A stretch of DNA of 64,000 nt from Silvimonas amylolytica (GTDB taxonomy: Bacteria; Pseudomonadota; Gammaproteobacteria; Burkholderiales; Chitinibacteraceae), in NCBI RefSeq assembly GCF_014645555.1, contig NZ_BMLY01000004.1, forward strand, positions 177,786 to 241,785, written 5' to 3'. Positions 16,612-25,325 of this stretch are shown here, piece by piece (positions within the stretch are counted from its first letter, which is position 1; each line of letters starts with the position of its first letter). A model generated the notes under the pieces. That model worked only from the letters and a program-made list of their open reading frames with translations, was not told the origin of the DNA and ran no database searches. The position numbers and the translations under genes were made by a program.

Positions 16612-18237
16612 GTGAAGCATTTTCCTTACGATATCTTCTTGTCCCATCGGATTGGCGATAATGCTCACGAGTTTCGCGACAAACTAAAGGCTTGTGGCTG
16701 CACCGTCTGGTTTGACGAGAACCGAGCTCTGATGGACCGGCGACTTTTCCCATTGATCCGTAAGGCACACGCCGAATCGCGAGTGACGATCGCCTACCTC
16801 TTGCCTTGCCAAGCGCCTTCACCTTGGACTGTGCTGGAGATGTTAACTGCCTTACGCAACGAGCGGCATTTCGATATTAAATGCCTCTTTATATACGGGC
16901 CTTTGGAGGCGTTCGACTTATCCCGTTCTTGGTCGCTGCCCGAGGAACTCAGTACGGCTCTCGCCGACCCGGTGCGCTGGCTCGAGCACGATGTAACTCT
17001 TTTCGCTGGCCGGATAAGAGCGCTTAACAGGGAATTGATGCCCATCAATCCATTCGCTCCCTTGTCTCGCGCCCGCTACATTGCGCGACTGCGCCGCTCC
17101 ATAGAGGGCTATCTGCGTCGACCCGTCGAAGCGCTAGACCCTCCGACGTCGACTGATCTGCCAACGGATATCGTGGGGCATTCCATCGTCTCGAGTCGGC
17201 TACGCGTAGCGTCGGCTACTCTCGGTTGGTTGGAAGGCAACGAAACAGAGCATGATTTGCAGTACTCGGCCTTTGGTTTGCGTGGGTTAGAGCAGCATTT
17301 TTCTGAGGGATCAGCCGGACGGACACTTGAGGAAGTTACTCTGTTGTCCACGCTCTGTTGTTGCCTAGTGAGAGCTGAAAGCACGAATACAAGAGCGGAG
17401 GGTATGTACCTGTTAAAGGCGATATCGGCCGATGTCGGGCGGCGACGCGCAAACCGCTTGCTGAAATGGAGCTTGAAAAGGGAGTCGGAATGGTCGCTAA
17501 TTCAACTTTTTATTTCTGAGGCCGATGGCGACGGACCTCAGGCGCAGGCCGGACAATTTCCCGGGTTGGAAGCCGCTCTGCTCCAGTCCGAACAGGCCCC
17601 CCCAAAAGAGGCGCTCGATTATGTCCATCCAGATGTCCGTATGCGCTTCGATACCCGCAGTCAGATGAACCCCGAGGATCTTCCTTTTGAATACCGTCTC
17701 GAGCTGGAATTGCATTGGCTCCGTATGTTAGCCGCCGAAGTGCGTGACGCGGGGGAAGGGCAGATTTCACTGAATACGTTCAGCGAGCGAAACAGAATGC
17801 AGATGATCGAGATGGAGTTGGCCCACCGGAACTTGAATACACTGCTTGCTCAGGCTTATAAGACACCGGTGCAAACCCAGCTAGAGGATGCACTAGGTCG
17901 CATCGCACATGTTGAGCGTGACTTGGTCGAGACCAGCGAGCACCATGACGGTGCGCCTTTGACTAGCTTTGCGTTGTACTTTATCGACTATCTACTCCCG
18001 ATTTTGGGGCTTGGGATTTTAATCGCGCAACAACCTAAGGAATTCAAACTGCTCGGAGAGAGGTGCTGTGAGATTTTCTCCAAGTATACCCAGCTAGACC
18101 CACAAGAGTTCATCGCCTACCGCGCCTATTGGTCGGCTTGCACAGAATGGCGAGAAGCAAATGGGGCGGGTCTAGCAGATCATCTCCTCCGGCGCGCTTC
18201 GAAATATGGACTCCATGCGGAGATCACATCTCCATAG
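16612..18237 (+). CDS. TIR-domain protein with large helical C-terminal region
   Basis: A 541-residue protein. Residues 1-130 form a TIR domain: YDIFLSHRIGD (6-16), CGCTVWFDENRAL, a TIAYLLP strand, and WTVLE (W72-E76), whose glutamate matches the catalytic residue of NAD-cleaving TIR domains. Residues ~130-541 are helical with no recognised domain; a hydrophobic stretch YFIDYLLPILGLGILIA near 455 may be buried or membrane-contacting. Start is GTG 16612 with AGGAG six bases upstream. Likely role: NADase effector of an antiphage system with the C-terminal region sensing infection (inferred). No Thoeris ThsA or prokaryotic Argonaute lies beside it. Confidence 0.8.
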   Translation: MKHFPYDIFLSHRIGDNAHEFRDKLKACGCTVWFDENRALMDRRLFPLIRKAHAESRVTIAYLLPCQAPSPWTVLEMLTALRNERHFDIKCLFIYGPLEAFDLSRSWSLPEELSTALADPVRWLEHDVTLFAGRIRALNRELMPINPFAPLSRARYIARLRRSIEGYLRRPVEALDPPTSTDLPTDIVGHSIVSSRLRVASATLGWLEGNETEHDLQYSAFGLRGLEQHFSEGSAGRTLEEVTLLSTLCCCLVRAESTNTRAEGMYLLKAISADVGRRRANRLLKWSLKRESEWSLIQLFISEADGDGPQAQAGQFPGLEAALLQSEQAPPKEALDYVHPDVRMRFDTRSQMNPEDLPFEYRLELELHWLRMLAAEVRDAGEGQISLNTFSERNRMQMIEMELAHRNLNTLLAQAYKTPVQTQLEDALGRIAHVERDLVETSEHHDGAPLTSFALYFIDYLLPILGLGILIAQQPKEFKLLGERCCEIFSKYTQLDPQEFIAYRAYWSACTEWREANGAGLADHLLRRASKYGLHAEITSP

Positions 18238-19435
18238 CTATCAACTGATAGAGGTCTGTTCTAACCTGTATCGGCACCTTTTGCGCGGCTCGGCTCTCGC
18301 TAAACATGGCTCGTTGGCGGCGATTACGGCAATGCGCGTCGGCTTCGGGTCTGCTTGGTTTGGTGGTCTGCAGTTCGCAGTTGTAGCTTTCGAAAGTCGG
18401 ATTGTCTGCCGGGTTCAAAATGCTGCTAAGCGGGTTTCCTTCTTCGTACCCTTTTTGCTCAGTGGTACCGTCAAAAGGTTCCTTCAGTCGTTCGGATATC
18501 TGTACGCCAATGATAGATCGAAGGTTGTGGAGGGGACTGCAATCAGGTCCGATCGCGCATGGCCTTGGATAGCACAAGCTCAGTGCAGGTTCTAGTAAAC
18601 CTACATGATTAAGACGTAGCAACTGATAGTGTGAATCCTCGTGAACGCGCCATGCAGGGCCATTAGATAATTTCATTTGCAGAGACGTCGGCGTTCTTCA
18701 GCATGTATACCTCCGCCGGTGGTCAAACGCTCCTTGTCCAAATGGTCACACCCCGTAGCCCTTTGATTTGCTGGTAGTTACGCTGTGTACTGTGACCTGT
18801 CCCTGCCCCGTAACTTGGGCAGACTACTAATCGTCGGAAAATTCGGACCCACGACTGTAGATTTAGTACGCTCATCAGAAGCCGCGAGTTCATTCTCCCT
18901 CGTGAGTTTCTGGTCAGAGTCGGCTCGGGTAGAGGCACATCCAACTGAAACGGATTGCTCTCCGGGACTTGGCTGTTACTGTTCATCTTTAATTTTGCCA
19001 TCTAGAAGATATGGCTGACCGTTGTGGTCCATGAATTTCATGTTAGGTCGTGACCGCTGTAAGACCGCGTGGGCCAATTGATTTATTTACCCTAGCATTT
19101 GGGGGGCTTACAGGAGTGCTGCTCTCTTTTTTGGACTGTTCGGGCGGAACGCTACCGGAGGCCTCTGCAGTTTCAATGTGGTTGTTTTGTAGGGTGGCTT
19201 TACGACTCCTATGGCTGGTGGGCGTAAATGGAAGGAAATGACCAAGAAAAGCCTATGCGTTGGTTTTGTGATATTTCATTTTAATGAGTAAAAAGCTAAA
19301 TCTTTTGATTTTCCATCGCGAAGCAATGTCTGCGATGGGGCATCAACCTAAATTTGGTCAGAAAAAAGGGGGAATTCAGTATCGTAGATTCATGATCTAG
19401 TAACGCCATGGGTACGGCTATGAAGGAGCAGGGCA
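18238..19435. other. 1.2-kb stretch between two TIR genes, no gene recognised
   Basis: Open frames up to 150 codons occur on both strands, but none shows a domain, a ribosome site or a bacterial-looking composition. No repeat, tRNA or terminator was identified. It is most likely decayed coding DNA, though a small RNA cannot be excluded. Confidence 0.45.
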
Positions 19436-20788
19436 ATGAGTTCACTTAAAATTTTTGTCAGCCACACAACGGAATGCGCAGATCTGGCAAAAAGCCTAAG
19501 AACATCTTTACTTGCTTTGCAAGCAGGCGGCGAGTTGGATATAAGAATCCATGAAGAAATGCCTGGTGGCATTGACTGGAGAAAATGGATAGAGCAAAAC
19601 ACGCGGCTTGCGAACGCTTTTGTCTTCTTATACCCCCATTCTGACATTGATATGGGATGGCCGAATTTTGAGGTGGCTCGTTTTTTGGGAGGGAATGAAG
19701 AAGATCGAGAAAGTAAAGTGGTGTGGATACGCAATCCAAAAATAGCAAAGATGCCAGCAGTATTCGAGCCCCATCAGGCCTATGATGCAACCCAATCAGG
19801 AATTTTTAAGTTTTTTAAAGAAATCTTTGTGGATGGTCTTTTGACAAACGGTGAGCCATTAAATGTCGATGTCAACAAACCAACCACCAGCCACTATGGG
19901 ACTGCTAATACTATTGCAAAAGAATTGGCTGAAAAATTCGCCAAAGCCGCAGTAAGACCACAATATCACACACGGCGCATACAGATCTCGCTTGCCTATG
20001 ACAAATCTGGCATTTTGGATGCTGAGCAATCTTTAGTACAGGGGAATTCGGATGGTATGAAAATGATTGGAAGGGGGCCCGATGCCTCCGTAGATTGGGC
20101 TACGGTGCGAGCAGCGCTAAGTAGGTCAGTTGACTGGCCTGCCGAACTTGAACATGAAATTTCAGCATTTGGTGCTGGTGCACTTCCCCCAAGTCTTTCG
20201 CCCTTTACTCTTGATGATGAAATCTATATTCCAGTTATATCAAAAAGTGAAATCGTTCAGACATACATCGGACGTATTACTGTTATCTTTGTAGCTGCAA
20301 ATATGGGCCGGCTGAGAACAATGCTCGAATGGAAAATGCCTGAGACTATGCCGGGTCAGATTGCTGCTTTTGTTATCCTTGTTCGACTGATGCTACGGGT
20401 TCGTTATGATGTCTTGGAACCTAGATATCAAGAAGCCAAATTTCATTCTCCATCTTACAAACGTCGTATTGAGATATGTGAGGCAGTTCTGGCTGGATTT
20501 GATTTGGTGCGAGTAGAATCTCAAAGAGTCGGAACTAAGGGGCTTGACGCATTCTACATGATTTTTGATGCTTCTCTTAAGTCGGGATTGGTGAATAATA
20601 GCGAAGATTATTTGAAAAATATAAAAAGGTTGAAAATGCATGCAGATTCTCTTCGTGCATTAGAGAAAGAGGAAGAAGGAAAAGAAGATGAATTGGTGAG
20701 TGTTTTGGATGATTTGTTAAAAAACAATGTTCGCTGGCTAGGAATGGCAGCAATGCAATTTGAGCTATTTGTTAAAATGTGGCAATAA
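19436..20788 (+). CDS. TIR-domain protein (low GC)
   Basis: A 450-residue protein with an N-terminal TIR domain: LKIFVSHTTECADLAKSL (4-21), an acidic IHEEMPGGIDW loop, FVFLYPHSDIDMGWPNFEV with W75 and E79 in the W-x-x-x-E arrangement of active TIR NADases. The remainder (150-450) is unrecognised, with mixed strands and a helical, charged C terminus rich in Glu and Lys. The gene is clearly more A+T rich than its neighbours, so it has its own history of transfer. Start ATG 19436 has GGAGCAGGGCA upstream. Probably a stand-alone TIR effector of antiphage defence (inferred). Confidence 0.78.
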   Translation: MSSLKIFVSHTTECADLAKSLRTSLLALQAGGELDIRIHEEMPGGIDWRKWIEQNTRLANAFVFLYPHSDIDMGWPNFEVARFLGGNEEDRESKVVWIRNPKIAKMPAVFEPHQAYDATQSGIFKFFKEIFVDGLLTNGEPLNVDVNKPTTSHYGTANTIAKELAEKFAKAAVRPQYHTRRIQISLAYDKSGILDAEQSLVQGNSDGMKMIGRGPDASVDWATVRAALSRSVDWPAELEHEISAFGAGALPPSLSPFTLDDEIYIPVISKSEIVQTYIGRITVIFVAANMGRLRTMLEWKMPETMPGQIAAFVILVRLMLRVRYDVLEPRYQEAKFHSPSYKRRIEICEAVLAGFDLVRVESQRVGTKGLDAFYMIFDASLKSGLVNNSEDYLKNIKRLKMHADSLRALEKEEEGKEDELVSVLDDLLKNNVRWLGMAAMQFELFVKMWQ

Positions 20789-21282
20789 ACTTGGGGGATG
20801 CGGTGATTGCCGATGGTTATCGGTTTTTAGCAAAAATTAAAATTTTTATTTTCACCCATAATTAATCTGAATGATGCAGTATTCGGCATTGAAAACTAAC
20901 CCACATAGAACATATTCTCGCAAGACAACAAGTGGGAATTATGGGGTGATCGACGTCGCTATGTTGAGCATCATATGGCATTGGTTTTTGGGGCATGTGC
21001 CGCTGCGCGGGACTGCACGGAAACGGTATCTAATGCAATGCGGTTTACCGTTAAATCCGCTCGGAGATCTTGCTGCCGGAATAAGCTTACGACACTTCCT
21101 GGCAAACTCGATGACAAGCTTTATATGCGTGGCAACCCGAGTGCGATGGTAGTTTGGTGAGCCACAGTGATAGTGGGTCCTGGTATGTTGGCCTCCGGTA
21201 CAGCGAACGTCTGGCGGAAGCAGACATAGAGCCGTCGGTGGGCAGGAAAAGAAGGGGGGGTAGCAAACTCGCTCAAACTCTT
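20789..21282. other. intergenic stretch between convergent genes, no gene recognised
   Basis: About 490 bp between the low-GC TIR gene and the convergent patatin gene. The first 100 bp are A+T rich like the TIR gene, then composition shifts sharply, marking a junction between two acquired segments. No credible ORF or terminator with a T tract was seen. Confidence 0.45.
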
Positions 21283-22485
21283 TCACCCTAAGCGGACATT
21301 CGCGTCGAATGCCTCAGGGAAGTGCGCCGCGTCCACCTGTTTTTCTGCAACGGCCGCACCCAGCCGGGTCAATCTGTCGAGATTCTGCGGCCGGTCCATC
21401 TCCTGCATGTTCGCCAAATAGGCGGCGTCTACCACCTCGCCTACATCTAGGCCCGCCTTTTCGAACCAATTCTCCGTGAACACGGCATTGTAGCGGTGAT
21501 AAGTGAGCATGCCACCACCTTCTCCCAATGCTGGGCCAGCTGTCCCCATCTCACGGTCGATCGCGCGCGCGGTTGGCGTGGGCTTGGATATCCACTGCAT
21601 CACTGTTTCCACGAGGTCGCTGCAGTCTTCCATCAAATTCTTGAGCGCTAGCAATGCCTGTGCGGCCGCGGTGTCGGTGCCCAATTTGGAGAGATCGACA
21701 CTAGCATTGGCCTTGCCCGTGCCCACTGAAACCAGCAGGAGTCTGTCGGCACCCGGCTTCCAGCCGAACTTGTAGCCATCCATCGTCGCGACCATTAGGG
21801 CCTGAAGGGAAGGGTTATTGTGCGGACTGACTCCTCCGTCGACGAATAGCCCAACGGTGTTCTCTCGCTCTGGGGACTCATTGGAACGAATGGAGATCTC
21901 TTCCCCTGCGAAAAAAGTCGGAGCCGCCGTGCTGGCACGCACCACTTGCCACAGTGGATACTCGCCGTTGGGAATGGTCTGCAACCGCTTGGGATTCGCA
22001 TTAAAGTACATGGAATTTGGGTTGTTGGTCATCGCCCAGGTACTGCCGGTATCCAATCGCTTGGTCACGACAAGCAAACCGGTGTGGAACTCCGTGTCCT
22101 TCATCATTTTTGTACCGAGCACATCGCGCAATGCTTTGGCCACGGCATCGGCATCATACTTCTCCAGCACGGCACCCCGGCGCCAGAAGCTGCGTTTAAA
22201 GACAGTGTTGCCCAAATTACGATAATGGTTTTCGATTTCGTTAACCGCCATCCCCTTGGACAACCCGGCTGCGATGATAGCGCCCGTAGAAGTGCCGGCA
22301 ATGAGGTCGAAGTAGTTGCACAGCCGCATGTTGGGATCGTTGAACCGATCTTGCAGTATCCTCTCGATCTTCTTTAGCACCTGCAAGGTCATCATTCCTC
22401 GCAGGCCCCCGCCATCGAGGGTTAAGATGCGCTTGGGACCTTCCTTCGGGTCCAGATGTTGTTCGAATGTGCGGTAGATAGCCAT
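21283..22485 (-). CDS. patatin-like phospholipase (CapV-like effector)
   Basis: A 400-residue patatin hydrolase. Catalytic elements are complete: oxyanion motif DGGGLRG (24-30), nucleophile elbow GTSTG (64-68; S66) and the dyad aspartate in DGG (216-218). Start ATG 22485 is preceded by GGAGGA; a longer frame to 22521 would overlap the upstream gene. Patatins of this class degrade membrane phospholipids and serve as abortive-infection effectors in CBASS and related systems. No cyclase of the CD-NTase family is nearby; instead it follows, 32 bp downstream, an NDT/TPR-S/SLOG protein that may supply or sense the activating nucleotide (inferred). Confidence 0.88.
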   Translation of the reverse strand: MAIYRTFEQHLDPKEGPKRILTLDGGGLRGMMTLQVLKKIERILQDRFNDPNMRLCNYFDLIAGTSTGAIIAAGLSKGMAVNEIENHYRNLGNTVFKRSFWRRGAVLEKYDADAVAKALRDVLGTKMMKDTEFHTGLLVVTKRLDTGSTWAMTNNPNSMYFNANPKRLQTIPNGEYPLWQVVRASTAAPTFFAGEEISIRSNESPERENTVGLFVDGGVSPHNNPSLQALMVATMDGYKFGWKPGADRLLLVSVGTGKANASVDLSKLGTDTAAAQALLALKNLMEDCSDLVETVMQWISKPTPTARAIDREMGTAGPALGEGGGMLTYHRYNAVFTENWFEKAGLDVGEVVDAAYLANMQEMDRPQNLDRLTRLGAAVAEKQVDAAHFPEAFDANVRLG

Positions 22486-22517
22486 GATTCCTCCACTGAT
22501 TGGAGTCGGAAAAAAGA

Positions 22518-24572
22518 TCAATTGGCGGTCAGGGACCGACTGTCAATTACTCTGACATATACTCCACCTGCGTTCTCCGCCAACCTAAGCATTTCCGCTG
22601 TACCGTTCGGAGACATATCGCCCTTGTTGTGATCCCACAACGCCAACAGCGTGACTTTATTGGCGCCCCAAGCTTGTGCTTGGTGAAGCATCCAGCGATT
22701 ACCGCGTGACCAAGGGGTCATTGAGTGTTTGAAGAGCCACTGTGGTAGTCCTGCGTCGTCGCTTAGTACAAAGGTCCGCCCAAGGGGCTGAGCATCAGCC
22801 AGAGCAAAGAAACGGTTACGCCAGTCGATGTCGTAATCCTTGAAGACTTCGCTGGCTACAATATCGCGGCTCATAGGCAGGCACAGCCACGTCTTGATTC
22901 CCAAAGATTGGCATGCCTCCAACGCCAAAATATCTGCGCCCGGCGCCGCTGAAACAAGCACGCTGCAATCATCGGCCTCGTCGTTGAGCTGTTTAAGCGC
23001 AGCCTCAATAAGTGCACGCGCACGGCCCTGCTCGCTGGCGGGAAAACGTGGCGTATACAAGGTCGCTCCGGTGCGATCCACATTGTGACCACTGAAAATG
23101 ACGAGATGACGCTCGATTTTCTTCGTGGGCGTACCACGGGATTCTACGGCCACCGTGATGGGCTCATCGAATGCACGAAACACAGCTTGTGCAGCAGGCA
23201 CGCCAATGCCTAGCTGCTCGAACAGCTCAAGCTGCCCTCGTGCGGCGTCCCAGAAAAAAGTCCCCTTGGGCACGGCGTCCCGGTAGGCGTCCACTACAAC
23301 TGAATAGTCGGCCCCCGGCGCATCATCTAGCCGGTCGAGAAATAGCAGGTCCGCGGCCGCGATGCGGGCCCAGATAAGGTCGTCACCCAGTAGCATTGCG
23401 CAGCCACGCTCGGTAGCTGCCTTCACGATATGTGTGAGTGCGGCTAAATTATCCTCTAAGTCCTCCAGATAGCGACTGGCACGGCGTTCGATGCCTGCGA
23501 ACAGGTTCTTGAACCGGGTGCTCATGGACAGCGACTTCAGGATGTGGCCCATCTGCAACGCGGCGAGGCCTGGGAAAAAATGATTGAGATCGACCCGGTA
23601 GGCTTCCCGATAGGCATCGTACGCGTCTCGAGCCCGGGTATCGATGGCACGCTCGCGGCGCTCTTCCTGTGTATCGAGATTCGCAAAGTCCAGCCGCCAC
23701 AAGGTCTTCAGGTTGCGGCCCCGAAGCGCTAGCGCCTCCGCATGTTGGGCCGACAATAAATTCTGACCCGCGAGCAGATTCTGTATCGCAAGGTTGGAAC
23801 GCTCGAGATCGGCCGGGTCGCCATGGATCTTGTAAAGACGCTCGTACACGTTGGCGAGGGCATGGTTGGCCTCCACGTCTCCCTTATCACCCGCCAACAC
23901 TTCTTTCCACGTGCGCGCGGCTACCTTGAAATCCTTCAGAGCCCACTGTTCGCGCCCGACGAGGCGAAGCCCTTCACGCTCGAAAATCTCGCCGCGTACA
24001 TCTTCCGCCAGTAGACGCAACCACCCTTTATCCTTGCGAGAGCGGGCCAATTGCACTTCCTGTGTGAAACTAGGTGGCACAGCCCCAATGCTTCTACTGT
24101 CAGCTTGCTGGAGCTTAGGCATCATCAGAAAGATGGGGCTATCCGTCTCGCGGTCCAGGGCTTGCGCCGCATTGATCACATCGATCAGTTTCTCTACGTC
24201 TTTCCCAGGGTCTGCCCATGAGTACTCCATGTAGCGCAAACCCGCGATGTCGAAGGGTGCTCGGTCATTTGAAGGAGTGCCCTTTATCAACACTGTATAT
24301 TTTTTGCGTAACGCGTGCCGCACGCCCAATTCGTAGAATACATTGGGGTTGTGTACCGTGATATCGCAGATGACTACAGCTGCGCGCAAAATAAGTTGGA
24401 ACATGTCCTGGTGTATCGGTCCCGAGCCCTGCACAATAGCCGTCGTACCTCCGACTAGACCGCATTTCTCCATGGCGGGCTTGATCAGCTCCCGGTCGAC
24501 CATATCAAAGTCAATCAGCTCTCCGCCTGAGTCTTTTTTCTCACCAAATCCCCGAATCACGAAGCAGTCCAT
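22518..24572 (-). CDS. NDT/TIR-like + TPR-S + SLOG-like multidomain protein
   Basis: A 684-residue protein with three parts. Residues 1-130 resemble a nucleoside deoxyribosyltransferase/TIR-related fold: DCFVIRGFG at the start and ICDITVHNPNVFYELGVRHA (68-87) with an active-site-like E81. Residues ~150-480 are helical TPR-like units of the TPR-S type, with WKEVLAGDKGDVEANHALANVYERL-like repeats. Residues ~500-684 look like a SLOG Rossmann domain: HLVIFSGHNVDR, LVSAAPGADILALEAC and KTWLCLPMS. Such combinations occur in bacterial conflict systems as nucleotide-producing or -sensing modules. ATG 24572 has AGAGG upstream. It lies 30 bp after the PGDYG gene and 32 bp before the patatin, so one operon is likely. 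Confidence 0.75.
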   Translation of the reverse strand: MDCFVIRGFGEKKDSGGELIDFDMVDRELIKPAMEKCGLVGGTTAIVQGSGPIHQDMFQLILRAAVVICDITVHNPNVFYELGVRHALRKKYTVLIKGTPSNDRAPFDIAGLRYMEYSWADPGKDVEKLIDVINAAQALDRETDSPIFLMMPKLQQADSRSIGAVPPSFTQEVQLARSRKDKGWLRLLAEDVRGEIFEREGLRLVGREQWALKDFKVAARTWKEVLAGDKGDVEANHALANVYERLYKIHGDPADLERSNLAIQNLLAGQNLLSAQHAEALALRGRNLKTLWRLDFANLDTQEERRERAIDTRARDAYDAYREAYRVDLNHFFPGLAALQMGHILKSLSMSTRFKNLFAGIERRASRYLEDLEDNLAALTHIVKAATERGCAMLLGDDLIWARIAAADLLFLDRLDDAPGADYSVVVDAYRDAVPKGTFFWDAARGQLELFEQLGIGVPAAQAVFRAFDEPITVAVESRGTPTKKIERHLVIFSGHNVDRTGATLYTPRFPASEQGRARALIEAALKQLNDEADDCSVLVSAAPGADILALEACQSLGIKTWLCLPMSRDIVASEVFKDYDIDWRNRFFALADAQPLGRTFVLSDDAGLPQWLFKHSMTPWSRGNRWMLHQAQAWGANKVTLLALWDHNKGDMSPNGTAEMLRLAENAGGVYVRVIDSRSLTAN

Positions 24573-24602
24573 CGCGCGCCTCTTTTCGTCTTCTTGCTCT
24601 AG

Positions 24603-24992
24603 TCACTCGTCCAGTTCGTACAACTCCTCGAATTTCTTCGCACTGACAGCATAGGCGTCAGCCCCATCGGCTTCGTTTGATACAAGCCAGTCGCCCGAGT
24701 CGTAGTTGGTGCCACCTTCCTTCGTTGTCACGCGGCCGGCTTCAGCCGCTTGCACGGCCCAGACTTTACCGGTCTTTATATACAAACCATTACTCTGGAC
24801 CGTATAGGTGTTCGCGAAAGAGTCAGCTTCCACCGTGTACACATCGCCGTTATTGTTCACCAGCCAATCATGAGGTTTACAGCGTTGCTCTTCGCCCCAT
24901 TTCTTGTAGGTGAAACCTTCAGTGTCTAGCTTGAGTTGGACCGCGACCACGGGTATTCCCGGTCGGCGGCGGTAGCGTTGTCGTTCACCCAT
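24603..24992 (-). CDS. PGDYG-domain-like small protein
   Basis: A 129-residue protein with a duplicated motif: FTYKKWGEEQRCKPHDWLV followed by NGDVYTV and FANTYTV, then YDSGDWLVSNEADGADAYAV followed by FEELY. The 'GDWLV...Y.V...F...Y' pattern is that of PGDYG domains, small beta-rich units of unknown activity. Start ATG 24992 follows AAGGATCCCTC; longer frames exist but run through the overlapping pentapeptide frame. It is 30 bp upstream of the NDT/TPR-S/SLOG gene. Its role in the operon is unknown; a sensor or accessory binding subunit is possible. Confidence 0.65.
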   Translation of the reverse strand: MGERQRYRRRPGIPVVAVQLKLDTEGFTYKKWGEEQRCKPHDWLVNNNGDVYTVEADSFANTYTVQSNGLYIKTGKVWAVQAAEAGRVTTKEGGTNYDSGDWLVSNEADGADAYAVSAKKFEELYELDE

Positions 24993-25213
24993 GAGGGATC
25001 CTTTAGTCCGGCGCGGCATTGATTGATCAAGTTGGCCCGTCGAAAGCGCACATCTCGCAGGTTTGCATACGATAGGACGGTGCCCGAAAGATCGGAATTC
25101 CTGAGCGATCTCTTCGGCAACTCGATTCCAGATAAGTTTGGCACAATGAAAGGATTGCTCAGCCTCCACTGGTTCAGGCGGTTGAACCCTTTGCTATCAA
25201 AAGGAACATTAGA
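24926..25213 (-). pseudogene. pentapeptide-repeat ORF, probably 5'-truncated remnant
   Basis: In a frame different from the PGDYG gene, nine consecutive five-residue units occur (nucleotides 25162-25028): LSNPF, IVPNL, SGIEL, PKRSL, RNSDL, SGTVL, SYANL, RDVRF, RRANL. Leu or Phe falls at every fifth position, the mark of the pentapeptide beta-helix, and chance would not give this phasing. The frame is closed by TGA at 25214-25216 and has no ATG; a GTG at 25144 lies inside the repeat. The 3' end overlaps the PGDYG start by 67 bp. It is either a remnant of a longer gene or a small coupled protein. Confidence 0.55.
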
Positions 25214-25325
25214 TCATTGGTCATTGCCGCCCATTTGTCTGGAGAGAATGGTGGTGATAGTTGTCGTTGGCGCATCACTTGAGCGAAGGGTTAGGCGCCA
25301 TCTCTGAGATTTACTCGGCCATTAC

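Noticed and set aside
18224-18676. 150-codon minus-strand ORF between the TIR genes
   Set aside because: It overlaps the 3' end of the TIR gene, its composition is not gene-like and no domain is visible.
16612-20788. Thoeris system
   Set aside because: TIR proteins are present, but no ThsA-type SIR2-SLOG protein was found beside them.
20939-21286. 115-codon minus-strand ORF downstream of the patatin
   Set aside because: It is rich in Cys, His and Pro with no secondary-structure pattern, and there is no supporting ribosome site.
21283-24572. Classical CBASS
   Set aside because: A patatin is present, but no CD-NTase with its GS...DxD active site is visible in the neighbouring genes.
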